A stretch of DNA of 15,731 nt from an uncultured Alcaligenaceae bacterium (GTDB lineage: Bacteria > Pseudomonadota > Gammaproteobacteria > Burkholderiales > Burkholderiaceae_B), in contig CALEQZ010000016.1 in assembly GCA_937908115.1 (NCBI GenBank), positions 1 through 15,731 of the forward strand, read 5' to 3'. The translations under genes were made by a program, and so were the position numbers. Below are positions 1-6,302 of the stretch, piece after piece. The notes under the pieces were generated by a model. That model did no database searches. It had not been told where the DNA came from and was given only the letters and a program-made list of their open reading frames with translations. Within the stretch, counting starts at the first letter, position 1. Every line of letters begins with the position of its first letter.

Positions 1-283
1 CAGCGGCCGGCACTTGCCCGCCAGCCTGCCGCGGCCCCGCCGATCCGGGGACCGCGCCGGCCGCGGCCGCCTGCGCCGGCCGAGCGCTTTCGCCTTGGAT
101 CTGGGGCCGGGCCGTTTCCGGGCTTTCCGAGGCGGCACGCCGCGCCTCGGGCGCGCCAGCCTCGCCCTGGCGTCCGAGCCAGGGTTTTTCCACGCCCAGC
201 TCGCGCAGCCAGGCCAGCTGCAACGCGCTGGGCGCCGGCTGGGGCACGCACAAGACGGGCGGTGGGAAGGAGTCGCTGTGCAC
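1..283 (-). CDS. Probable uracil-DNA glycosylase family protein, N-terminal part only (cut by window edge)
   Basis: After the tsaB-rimI stop an open frame runs on the minus strand to the left edge without a stop. A GTG start at 283 gives a product beginning VHSDSFPPPV; a second GTG at 247 is also possible, and neither has a clear Shine-Dalgarno. The visible part holds a short helix of the type ALQLAWLRELGVEKPWLG, then about 50 residues rich in Ala, Pro, Gly, Gln and Arg. An N-terminal 'LQ.AWL.ELG' helix followed by an Ala/Pro-rich linker is what I recall from betaproteobacterial family 4/5-like uracil-DNA glycosylases, which often follow tsaB-rimI. The catalytic domain with its Fe-S cysteines would lie outside the window, so function rests on context and this short N-terminus. 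The start is 33 bp after the fusion gene's stop, so co-transcription is likely. Confidence 0.45.
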   Translation of the reverse strand, partial: MHSDSFPPPVLCVPQPAPSALQLAWLRELGVEKPWLGRQGEAGAPEARRAASESPETARPQIQGESARPAQAAAAGAVPGSAGPRQAGGQVPAA

Positions 284-316
284 GGGTCGCTGTGTGGTCT
301 GGCCAAGCCCCGGGCG

Positions 317-1585
317 CTAGGTGCCCCAGGTCTTTTGCATGACCAGCGCATCCTCGCGCTGGTTCCTGCCGGCAGGATAGTAACCCCGGCGCACGCCAAT
401 CTGGACGAATCCGCTCTTACGGTAAAAGGCAAGCGCCACCGCGTTGGACGGGCGCACCTCCAGCAGCAAGCCCGGCGCGCCCACGCTGCGGGCTTGCTGC
501 TCGCAGTGGGCAAGCAGCGTGCGGCCCAAGCCCAGGCCCTGCCGGTCGGGCGCGACGGCGATCGCCAGCAGGTGGGCCACGTCCGGCGCAGGCATCATCA
601 CGTAAAACCCCTTGACCACCCCGGCTTCCCGGGCCACCCATGCGGCATAGCCCGCCGCCAGGGCATCGGCGAAGTTGCGCCGGGTCCAGGGATGCGCCTG
701 GACGGCGCTTTCGATGTCAGCCACGGCGTCCAGGTCTTGCTCGGTCATGGGCGCAATGGATACGCTGGCGGCCGCTGCGCCTGCCTTGGACGCAACGGCC
801 GCCGCGGATATGCCCGCCGCCGGCACCGCCGCGCGCGGATTGCCGCCCAGCCCCGCCTCGCGTTCGGCCGTCGTGTAGGCCACCTTGTCGCGCACGTACA
901 AGGGCGCCGCCGCCTCAGGGGCCAATGCCCGGCCGGCGCGCAGGGCCAGCAGCCCCAACCGGCCGACACTGGCCGCGTCGGGGCGCAGCGCCTGGCTGCG
1001 GCGCCAGCCAGGCGGCACGGGCATGTCCTCGGGATAGGCGTCCCAGGCATCGCCGGCCAGCAGGGGCGATAGCAGCGTGCCAGCGGCGTCCGACCACGCG
1101 GGCAGGCTGTCGCGCACCCACTGGCCGACCGCCGCCGCCGGCACCAGGATGGGCGCCTGCAGCGGCGTCCAGCCGGCGCCCTCGGCGCGATAGACGCCCA
1201 AGTAGGCTTCCTGCATGCGGGCATCGAGCGCGACCACCACGGCGTCGCCGGCGCCGGCACCACTGCGGCTGGCCACGGCCAGGTGCGACGGCACGGGGAC
1301 CACGGGGATGTCCAGCGCCATGCCCAGCCCCTGGGCGATGCCGCAGGCCACCCGCAAGCCGGTAAACCCGCCCGGCCCTTGGCCGAAGGCCACGGCAGTC
1401 ACGTCCCGCCTTGCCACGCCCGCCTCGGCCAACACCTCGTCGGCCATGGGCAGCAGCCGCTCGGCGTGCTCCTGCACGCCGTCATGCTCGCGCAACCACA
1501 TGCGCACCCCGTCGCCGGCCTCGCGCAGCAGCGCCACGCCGCAACGGCTCCCGGACGTCTCCAGGGCCAGCAAATTCGTCGTCAT
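317..1585 (-). CDS. tsaB-rimI: Fused TsaB-RimI: tRNA t6A synthesis subunit joined to ribosomal-protein N-acetyltransferase
   Basis: This 422-residue ORF is two proteins in one. Residues 1-244 are TsaB, the partner of TsaD in making N6-threonylcarbamoyladenosine at tRNA position 37: it opens with LLALETSGSRCGVALL, has the GPGGFTGLR signature at 70-78 and ends with the typical VRDKVAYTTAERE. Residues 245-274 are an Ala-rich linker. Residues 275-422 are a GNAT domain of the RimI type, with the acetyl-CoA loop RQGLGLG (348-354), the strand LLLEVRPSN and the FYRKSGF motif near the C-terminus. RimI acetylates the N-terminus of ribosomal protein S18 in E. coli. The ATG at 1585 starts exactly at the TsaB core; an ATG at 1609 would add eight unconserved residues. 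It is divergent from risA and probably co-transcribed with the gene at the left edge. Family assignment is very secure; that both halves are active is inferred from intact motifs. Confidence 0.93.
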   Translation of the reverse strand: MTTNLLALETSGSRCGVALLREAGDGVRMWLREHDGVQEHAERLLPMADEVLAEAGVARRDVTAVAFGQGPGGFTGLRVACGIAQGLGMALDIPVVPVPSHLAVASRSGAGAGDAVVVALDARMQEAYLGVYRAEGAGWTPLQAPILVPAAAVGQWVRDSLPAWSDAAGTLLSPLLAGDAWDAYPEDMPVPPGWRRSQALRPDAASVGRLGLLALRAGRALAPEAAAPLYVRDKVAYTTAEREAGLGGNPRAAVPAAGISAAAVASKAGAAAASVSIAPMTEQDLDAVADIESAVQAHPWTRRNFADALAAGYAAWVAREAGVVKGFYVMMPAPDVAHLLAIAVAPDRQGLGLGRTLLAHCEQQARSVGAPGLLLEVRPSNAVALAFYRKSGFVQIGVRRGYYPAGRNQREDALVMQKTWGT

Positions 1586-1719
1586 CCCGCCATTGTAAGG
1601 CGCGCGCATCTACCCGATTTGCAAGGCAAAACACACATCTTTTCGACGAGGCCCCGCAATGTGTAATATCTTGTGAGGCGGGCTTGGCGGCCCCATTCGC
1701 GGCTGTTACATTTGCGGCC
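1586..1719. promoter_or_regulatory. Divergent control region between tsaB-rimI and risA
   Basis: This 134-bp spacer is more AT-rich than the genes around it and must hold promoters for both directions. On the plus strand TAATAT at 1664-1669 is a plausible -10, with only a weak -35 (TTTCGA, 1641-1646, 17-bp spacer). TGTTACA at 1704-1710 matches the GTTACA half-site of OmpR-family regulators, although no second half-site stands 10 bp away. There is no good Shine-Dalgarno before the risA ATG. All of this is pattern reading; no start site is known here. Confidence 0.4.
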
Positions 1720-2454
1720 ATGAACACGCAAACGCCCTCCCCAATCCGAAAAATCCTGGTCGTCGACGACGACCCCCGCCTGCGCGACTTGCTGCGGCGT
1801 TATCTTTCGGAGCAAGGCTTCAACGTCTTCGTCGCCGAAGACGCCAAGGAAATGAGCAAGCTCTGGCAGCGCGAGCACTTCGACCTGCTGGTGCTCGACC
1901 TCATGCTGCCGGGCGAGGATGGCCTGTCGATCTGCCGCCGGCTGCGCGGCGGGCACGACAACACCCCCATCATCATGCTCACGGCCAAGGCCGAGGAAAT
2001 CGACCGCATCGTGGGCCTGGAAATGGGCGCGGACGACTACCTGTCCAAGCCGTTCAACCCGCGCGAGCTGCTCGCGCGCATCAACGCGATCCTGCGCCGC
2101 CGCGGCTCGGAAGAACACCCCGGGGCGCCCAGCCAGGAGAACGAATCCATCGCCTTCGGCCCCTACGTGCTGAACCTGTCGACCCGTACGCTGACGCGCA
2201 ACGGCGACCAGGTGCCGATCACCACCGGCGAATTCTCCGTCCTGAAGGTGTTCGCCCGCCATCCCAAGATTCCCCTGTCGCGCGACAAGCTCATGGAACT
2301 GGCGCGCGGCCGCGAGTACGAAGCCTTCGACCGCAGCCTGGACGTGCAGATTTCCCGCCTGCGCAAGCTGATCGAGCCGAATCCTTCCAAACCGGTGTTC
2401 ATCCAGACCGTGTGGGGCTTGGGCTACGTGTTCGTGCCCGATGGCGGCAGCTGA
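1720..2454 (+). CDS. risA: RisA, OmpR-family response regulator
   Basis: A 244-residue two-component response regulator that binds DNA when phosphorylated. The receiver domain (about 10-125) has the acidic pocket D16-D18, the phospho-acceptor D60 in LLVLDLMLPGEDG, T88 and K110 (YLSKPF). The winged-helix domain (about 145-240) ends in the canonical RSLDVQISRLRKLIE helix and the VWGLGYVFVPD wing. The length is standard for OmpR. It is the OmpR counterpart in Bordetella; from memory, the ris locus of B. bronchiseptica is needed for resistance to oxidative stress, acid phosphatase production and persistence, and in B. pertussis RisA controls bvg-repressed genes. The ATG at 1720 was chosen because receiver homology begins just after it; the frame is open further upstream (to 1411) but overlaps tsaB. 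The last 14 bp overlap risS. Confidence 0.95.
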   Translation: MNTQTPSPIRKILVVDDDPRLRDLLRRYLSEQGFNVFVAEDAKEMSKLWQREHFDLLVLDLMLPGEDGLSICRRLRGGHDNTPIIMLTAKAEEIDRIVGLEMGADDYLSKPFNPRELLARINAILRRRGSEEHPGAPSQENESIAFGPYVLNLSTRTLTRNGDQVPITTGEFSVLKVFARHPKIPLSRDKLMELARGREYEAFDRSLDVQISRLRKLIEPNPSKPVFIQTVWGLGYVFVPDGGS

Positions 2455-3889
2455 CGGTTCTGCGCCGGCCGAGCGCAAACCGGGATCGCGCGTCAAGCTC
2501 CGCTGGCGCTTTCCTTCCCGAAACCTCGCTTCCTTCGTGCGGCTCGGACTGTTCGGTCGCACGTTTTTGTTGCTGGCCGTGCTCATGCTGGTCAGCTTCG
2601 GCGCGTGGCTGCAGGTTTTCTTCAGCATGGAGATGGGGCCGCGCGCCGCGCAGATGGCCCAGCGCGTGGCGACCTCGGTCAACATCACCCGCACCGCGCT
2701 GGTGTACTCGCAGCCCGAAGAGCGCAGCAAGATGCTGCTGGACCTGGCCACCAACGAAGGCATCCAGGTCTATCCGCGCGGACCGGCCGACGTGGTCGAG
2801 CCGCTGCCCGACGAAGACTACTGGCAATGGGTGGCCGCGCACATCCGCGAACGGTTCGGCGCGTCGACCCAGATCGCCTGGTCGGTCAACCAGGTGCCGG
2901 GGTTCTGGGTCAGCTTCCACATCGACGGCGACGGGTACTGGCTGGCCTTCGAGCGCGAACAGCTAGGCTTGACCGGCGGCATCGAATGGCTGGGCTGGGG
3001 CGCCACGGCGCTGCTGCTGTCGCTGATCGGGGCGGCCGTCAGCGTCGGCTTCGTCAACCGGCCCTTATCGCGGCTGGCCAAGGCCGCGCAGATCCTGTCG
3101 CGGGGCGAAACCCCGCAGCCGCTGCCCGAGACCGGTCCCAGCGAGATCCGCGAGCTGAACGCGAGCTTTAACCGCATGGCCCGCGACATCCGCCAGACCG
3201 AGGCAGACCGCGAACTGATGCTGGCCGGGATTTCCCACGACCTGCGCACGCCGCTTGCGCGCATGCGGCTGGAGATCGAAATGAGCGGCGTGTCCGAAGA
3301 GGCGCGCCAGGCCATCGACGAAGACCTGGCCCAGATCGACCACAGTATCGGCCAGCTGATGGAATACGCCCGTCCGGCGGGCGCCCCGCCGCAGCTGGCC
3401 AGCGACATCTCCAGCGTGCTGGAAGAACTCTACCAGCGCGAGCGCAGTCACACCGAATCCATGGGTGGGGTGTTGCGCGCCGAGATCGAGCCGGGCCAGC
3501 GCGCGCGCATCACCGCCCTGGACTTGAAGCGCATCGTCAGCAACCTGATCGAGAACGCCCGCCGCTATGGCCGGTCAGAAGACGGCAAGGTCGAAATTTT
3601 CATGAGCCTGAGATCGGAAGGCAATATCATCGCCATCGAAGTCTCGGACAGGGGTCCCGGCATCGCCCCGGATGACATCGGCCGCATGCTACGGCCGTTC
3701 TCGCGCGGCGACGCCGCCCGCACGGGCGTCAGCGGCGCGGGGCTTGGGCTTGCCATCGTCGAGCGGCTGCTCGGGCACGTCGGCGGCCAGCTCAAGCTGC
3801 TGCCCCGCGAAGGGGGCGGGCTGACGGCGCGGATAGAACTGCCCAAAGCCCGCGTTAGGAATTTTCAATTAGACAGTGATTTTCAATAG
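2441..3889 (+). CDS. risS: RisS, EnvZ-type membrane sensor histidine kinase (intact)
   Basis: A 482-residue inner-membrane sensor kinase, expected partner of RisA. It shows a basic cytoplasmic N-terminus, TM1 (about 36-62), a periplasmic domain of roughly 115 residues, TM2 (about 183-205), HAMP (206-258), the H-box SHDLRTPLARMR with phospho-acceptor H266, the N-box SNLIENARRYG (N368, N372), the G1 box DRGPGI (D403), the F-box RPFSRGD and the G2 box GAGLGLAIV (432-440). All catalytic motifs are present and there is no frameshift, unlike the risS pseudogene known from B. pertussis. The ATG lies 14 bp inside the end of risA, so the two are probably translationally coupled. The last dozen codons after the kinase domain are AT-rich and overlap the promoter of ahpC. 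What it senses cannot be read from the sequence. Confidence 0.94.
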   Translation: MAAADGSAPAERKPGSRVKLRWRFPSRNLASFVRLGLFGRTFLLLAVLMLVSFGAWLQVFFSMEMGPRAAQMAQRVATSVNITRTALVYSQPEERSKMLLDLATNEGIQVYPRGPADVVEPLPDEDYWQWVAAHIRERFGASTQIAWSVNQVPGFWVSFHIDGDGYWLAFEREQLGLTGGIEWLGWGATALLLSLIGAAVSVGFVNRPLSRLAKAAQILSRGETPQPLPETGPSEIRELNASFNRMARDIRQTEADRELMLAGISHDLRTPLARMRLEIEMSGVSEEARQAIDEDLAQIDHSIGQLMEYARPAGAPPQLASDISSVLEELYQRERSHTESMGGVLRAEIEPGQRARITALDLKRIVSNLIENARRYGRSEDGKVEIFMSLRSEGNIIAIEVSDRGPGIAPDDIGRMLRPFSRGDAARTGVSGAGLGLAIVERLLGHVGGQLKLLPREGGGLTARIELPKARVRNFQLDSDFQ

Positions 3890-3907
3890 CGTAGAATGCT
3901 GTCTTAA
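3861..3907 (+). promoter_or_regulatory. Promoter and repeat cluster upstream of ahpC
   Basis: TAGACA at 3870-3875 and TAGAAT at 3892-3897 form a good sigma-70 promoter with a 16-bp spacer, predicting transcription from about 3904 and a leader of some 44 nt. Two kinds of repeat sit on it: the direct repeat ATTTTCAAT at 3861-3869 and 3879-3887 (18-bp period), and the inverted repeat AGACAG (3871-3876) / CTGTCT (3899-3904), whose arms fall on the -35 and on the start site. The left half lies within the coding end of risS. An operator for a redox regulator is possible, but I cannot match a full OxyR site. Confidence 0.55.
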
Positions 3908-3937
3908 GGCACTTGCCTCTTCCCCTGAAACACATAT

Positions 3938-3942
3938 AGGAG
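3938..3942 (+). promoter_or_regulatory. Ribosome binding site of ahpC
   Basis: AGGAG stands five bases before the ATG at 3948 and settles the start. The frame is open upstream to 3876, but that extension would begin inside the promoter. This is one of the strongest Shine-Dalgarno sequences in the window, in keeping with high expression of a peroxidase. Confidence 0.75.
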
Positions 3943-3947
3943 TCACC

Positions 3948-4496
3948 ATGAAAACTGTTGGCGACAAGCTCGAACCTTTCAAGGTCGTTGGCGTCAAGCC
4001 CGGCTTCAACCAGCACGAAGAAAACGGCGTTTCGGCCTTCGAAGAAATCACCGAAAGCTCCTTTCCCGGCAAGTGGAAAGTGATCTACTTCTACCCGAAG
4101 GACTTCACCTTCGTCTGCCCGACCGAAATCGTCGGCTTCAACAAGCTGGCCAAGGACTTCGCCGATCGCGACGCGGTGCTGCTGGGCGGCTCGACCGACA
4201 ACGAGTTCGTCAAGCTGGCATGGCGCCGTGAGCACCCGGACCTGTCCAAGCTGGGACACTACCAGTTTGCCGACACCACCGGTTCGCTGGTCGACCAGCT
4301 CGGCGTGCGCGAAAAGGGTGCCGGCGTGGCCCTGCGCGCGACCTTCATCGTCGACCCGGACAACACCATCCAACACGTTTCGGTCAACAACCTGAACGTC
4401 GGCCGCAGCCCCGAGGAAATCCTGCGCCTGCTCGACGGCCTGCAGACCGATGAGCTGTGCCCGTGCAACCGCGCGGTCGGCGGCGAAACGCTGTAA
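3948..4496 (+). CDS. ahpC: AhpC, 2-Cys peroxiredoxin of the AhpD-dependent (three-cysteine) type
   Basis: A 182-residue cytoplasmic thiol peroxidase that reduces H2O2, organic hydroperoxides and probably peroxynitrite. The peroxidatic cysteine is C57 in FYPKDFTFVCPTE. The C-terminus carries two cysteines, C171 and C173, in TDELCPCNRAVGGETL. This paired arrangement is that of Mycobacterium tuberculosis AhpC (C61, C174, C176), which is regenerated by AhpD; the E. coli type has one resolving cysteine and uses AhpF. The neighbouring ahpD agrees with this, and no ahpF is seen. The gene has its own promoter at the end of risS and a strong Shine-Dalgarno. A terminator lies directly after the stop, so much of its mRNA should be monocistronic. 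Regulation by OxyR or RisA is possible but not shown. Confidence 0.95.
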   Translation: MKTVGDKLEPFKVVGVKPGFNQHEENGVSAFEEITESSFPGKWKVIYFYPKDFTFVCPTEIVGFNKLAKDFADRDAVLLGGSTDNEFVKLAWRREHPDLSKLGHYQFADTTGSLVDQLGVREKGAGVALRATFIVDPDNTIQHVSVNNLNVGRSPEEILRLLDGLQTDELCPCNRAVGGETL

Positions 4497-4507
4497 TTAC
4501 GTCCGCG

Positions 4508-4531
4508 AGCCCGGCCTGGCCGGGCTTTTTT
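4508..4531 (+). terminator. Strong intrinsic terminator between ahpC and ahpD
   Basis: AGCCCGGCC and GGCCGGGCT (4508-4516 and 4518-4526) form a nearly perfect palindrome that folds into a GC-rich hairpin, followed at once by six T (4526-4531). It starts 11 bp after the ahpC stop and ends 24 bp before the ahpD ATG. I see no promoter after it, so ahpD probably depends on read-through. Confidence 0.85.
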
Positions 4532-4544
4532 CCCTCCCGATTAT

Positions 4545-4548
4545 AGGA
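4545..4548 (+). promoter_or_regulatory. Ribosome binding site of ahpD
   Basis: AGGA seven bases before the ATG at 4556, within a short AT-rich stretch after the terminator. It supports this start over any later methionine. Confidence 0.6.
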
Positions 4549-4555
4549 AAAAGCT

Positions 4556-5074
4556 ATGGACTTTCTGAACTCGATCAAGGATCAGTTGCCCGACTGGGCC
4601 AAGGACATCCGCCTGAACCTGGACGCGGTGATCAGCCGCTCCACCCTGTCGCCCGAAGATGCGCTGGCCAGCGCGCTGGCCGCGGCGTATGCGGCGCGCA
4701 GCCCGGCACTGGTCGAAGCGTTCAAGAGCGGCCTGTCGGAAACCGACGCCAACGCGGCGCTGACCGCTGCCGCGCTCATGGGCATGAACAACACCTGGTA
4801 CCCCTACGTCGAAATGGCGGGCGACGAGCAGCTCAAGACGCTGCCGGCGCAACTGCGCATGAATGCCTACGCCACGCACGGCGGGGTCGAGAAAAAGCGC
4901 TTCGAATTGTTCGCGCTCGTGGCCTCCATCATCGGCAAGTGCCACTTCTGCGTGCAGTCGCACTATGCGCTGCTCAAGAAAGAAGGCCTGTCGGTGGAAC
5001 AGCTGCGCGACGCGGGCCGCATCGCCGCTGTCGTCAACGCCGCCGCGATGGCGCTGGCTGCCCAAGGCAAGTAA
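4556..5074 (+). CDS. ahpD: AhpD, alkylhydroperoxidase-like thiol reductant of AhpC
   Basis: A 172-residue all-helical protein of the AhpD/CMD family. The active site is complete: E117 (KRFELFALVASIIG), C129 and C132 in KCHFC, and H136. These match E118, C130, C133 and H137 of M. tuberculosis AhpD, which passes electrons from lipoylated SucB and Lpd to AhpC. No lpd gene is in the window, so the electron donor must be encoded elsewhere. The gene follows ahpC by 59 bp, but a strong terminator lies between them, so it should be made in smaller amounts than AhpC. It converges with ispF, whose stop lies 41 bp away. Function is secure from the motifs plus the partner gene. Confidence 0.95.
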   Translation: MDFLNSIKDQLPDWAKDIRLNLDAVISRSTLSPEDALASALAAAYAARSPALVEAFKSGLSETDANAALTAAALMGMNNTWYPYVEMAGDEQLKTLPAQLRMNAYATHGGVEKKRFELFALVASIIGKCHFCVQSHYALLKKEGLSVEQLRDAGRIAAVVNAAAMALAAQGK

Positions 5075-5091
5075 GGGCTGGCCGGGTGACC

Positions 5092-5114
5092 GGCCGCGCC
5101 CGGGGCGCGCGGCC
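5092..5114. terminator. GC-rich hairpin between convergent ahpD and ispF
   Basis: GGCCGCGC (5092-5099) pairs with GCGCGGCC (5107-5114) around a 7-nt loop in the 41 bp between the two stops. It has no T tract on either strand, so it may only help to end or protect both mRNAs. Confidence 0.35.
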
Positions 5115-5115
5115 C

Positions 5116-5622
5116 CTAGTTGGTATGCTGCTCGTGCAACGCGCGCGCAAGCAACACCACTGCCGTGGCGGCGATGCCTTCCTTGCGGCCGACCGGCCCC
5201 AGCCCTTCGTTGGTCTTGGCCTTGACGTTGACCGCCCCGGGGGGCAACTGCAGGTCGCGCGCAATGTTGCCGACCATGGCCGGCGCATGCGGCCCGATCT
5301 TGGGCGCCTGCGCATGGACCGTGGCGTCGACGTTGACCGCCGTCCAGCCGGCGCGCTGCACGCGGGCATAGGCCGCGCGCAGCAGGCGGCGGCTGTCCGC
5401 GCCGCGGTAGGCGGGGTCCGTATCGGGGAAATGTCTGCCGATGTCCCCCAGGCCAGCCGCGCCCAGCAAGGCGTCGGTCACCGCGTGCAGCAGCACGTCG
5501 GCGTCCGAATGCCCGGCCAGGCCGTGGGTATGCTCGATGGTTACGCCGCCGATGATGAGCGGGCGGCCCGGGACCAGCACATGCACGTCGTAGCCTTGCC
5601 CGACCCGGAAAGGCACGTTCAT
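5116..5622 (-). CDS. ispF: IspF, 2-C-methyl-D-erythritol 2,4-cyclodiphosphate synthase
   Basis: A 168-residue enzyme of the MEP pathway that converts CDP-ME 2-phosphate to the 2,4-cyclodiphosphate and CMP; the family works as a trimer with zinc. The N-terminus RVGQGYDVH gives metal ligands D12 and H14, and H46 follows in HSDADVLLHAVTDALLG. Further marks are the DIGRHFPDTDP loop and KAKTNEGLGPVGRKEGI near the end. The ATG at 5622 overlaps the ispD stop as ATGA and has GGAG eight bases before it. A second ATG at 5628 would place that GGAG only two bases away, so 5622 is preferred. It is translationally coupled to ispD, which makes the precursor of its substrate. The C-terminus ALHEQHTN runs a few residues past the usual family end. 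Confidence 0.95.
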   Translation of the reverse strand: MNVPFRVGQGYDVHVLVPGRPLIIGGVTIEHTHGLAGHSDADVLLHAVTDALLGAAGLGDIGRHFPDTDPAYRGADSRRLLRAAYARVQRAGWTAVNVDATVHAQAPKIGPHAPAMVGNIARDLQLPPGAVNVKAKTNEGLGPVGRKEGIAATAVVLLARALHEQHTN

Positions 5623-6302
5623 AGCCATTTCTCCACCAGTTCGAAATCCTCGGGCCAGGTCAGCTTGGCGTTGCGCACCGATCCGCGCACCAGCAAGGGG
5701 GCGTGTCCGGCCTGTTCCATCGCCGAGGCCTCGTCGGTGACTTCCAGCCCGCGGCTGCGCGCAGCCTGCAAGGCGTCGCGCAATAGCCCGGCGCGAAACA
5801 TCTGTGGCGTCTGCGCCAGCCACAGCCCTTCGCGCGGCACGGTGCACGCCACGCGATCGGTGCCCGCCTTGACCGTATCGGCCACCGGCAGCGCCAGCAG
5901 CCCGCCGACGGCGTCGCCCAGGCAGGCGTCGATCAGCCGCCGCAAGGCGTCCAGCGGTAGCCCGGGGCGCGCGGCATCATGCACCAGCACCCAATCGTCG
6001 GCGCCGGCGCCCGAATCGGCCAACGCCGCCGCCACCGTGTCCGCCCGGGTCGCGCCGCCGCAGGGACGGCAGACGGTACGCGGCAGCCCGGCCAGCGCCG
6101 ATTCTGCGCGCACGTCGCCCGGGGCCACGGCCACCCGTACCTGAACAATGCGGCGGTCGGCCAGCAAGGCCTTGACGGCGTGGCGCAGCATGGGCTCGCC
6201 CGCCAGCAGGCGATACTGCTTCGGGATGGCGGCTGCGCCGGGCGTGCTGGCGCGCGCGCCGATGCCGGCTGCCGGGACGAGTGCGACGATGCGTTCGGAC
6301 AT
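5619..6302 (-). CDS. ispD: IspD, 2-C-methyl-D-erythritol 4-phosphate cytidylyltransferase
   Basis: A 227-residue cytosolic enzyme that couples CTP to MEP to give CDP-ME, the third step of the MEP isoprenoid pathway. The nucleotide-binding N-terminus reads VPAAGIGAR (R17), then IPKQYRLLAG (K28). Further motifs are GGATRADTV, VHDAARP, the substrate-loop region TVKAGTDRV, LAQTPQMF and TDEASAME. Between AAGIGAR and PKQY the loop is Ala/Pro/Ser-rich, which is common in GC-rich relatives. IspE, the step between IspD and IspF, is not in the window. The ATG at 6302 is only 29 bp from the divergent mfd start. The gene ends inside the first codons of ispF (ATGA). Confidence 0.95.
   Translation of the reverse strand: MSERIVALVPAAGIGARASTPGAAAIPKQYRLLAGEPMLRHAVKALLADRRIVQVRVAVAPGDVRAESALAGLPRTVCRPCGGATRADTVAAALADSGAGADDWVLVHDAARPGLPLDALRRLIDACLGDAVGGLLALPVADTVKAGTDRVACTVPREGLWLAQTPQMFRAGLLRDALQAARSRGLEVTDEASAMEQAGHAPLLVRGSVRNAKLTWPEDFELVEKWL

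Noticed and set aside
14..1365. Plus-strand open frames over the tsaB-rimI region
   Set aside because: Both are Arg/Pro/Ala-rich shadows of the minus-strand genes and show no family motif.
3869..3907. A transposon end or terminator for risS formed by AGACAG/CTGTCT
   Set aside because: There is no transposase or target duplication, the 22-nt gap is too wide for a terminator hairpin and no T tract follows. A role at the ahpC promoter is more likely.
3876..3947. A 24-residue N-terminal extension of AhpC
   Set aside because: The extension would start between the -35 and -10 hexamers, and a strong AGGAG stands directly before the ATG at 3948.
4450..6144. A 564-codon plus-strand frame crossing ahpD, ispF and ispD
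   Set aside because: It runs through three confident genes and two strands' worth of coding sequence, and the translation changes character at each gene border.
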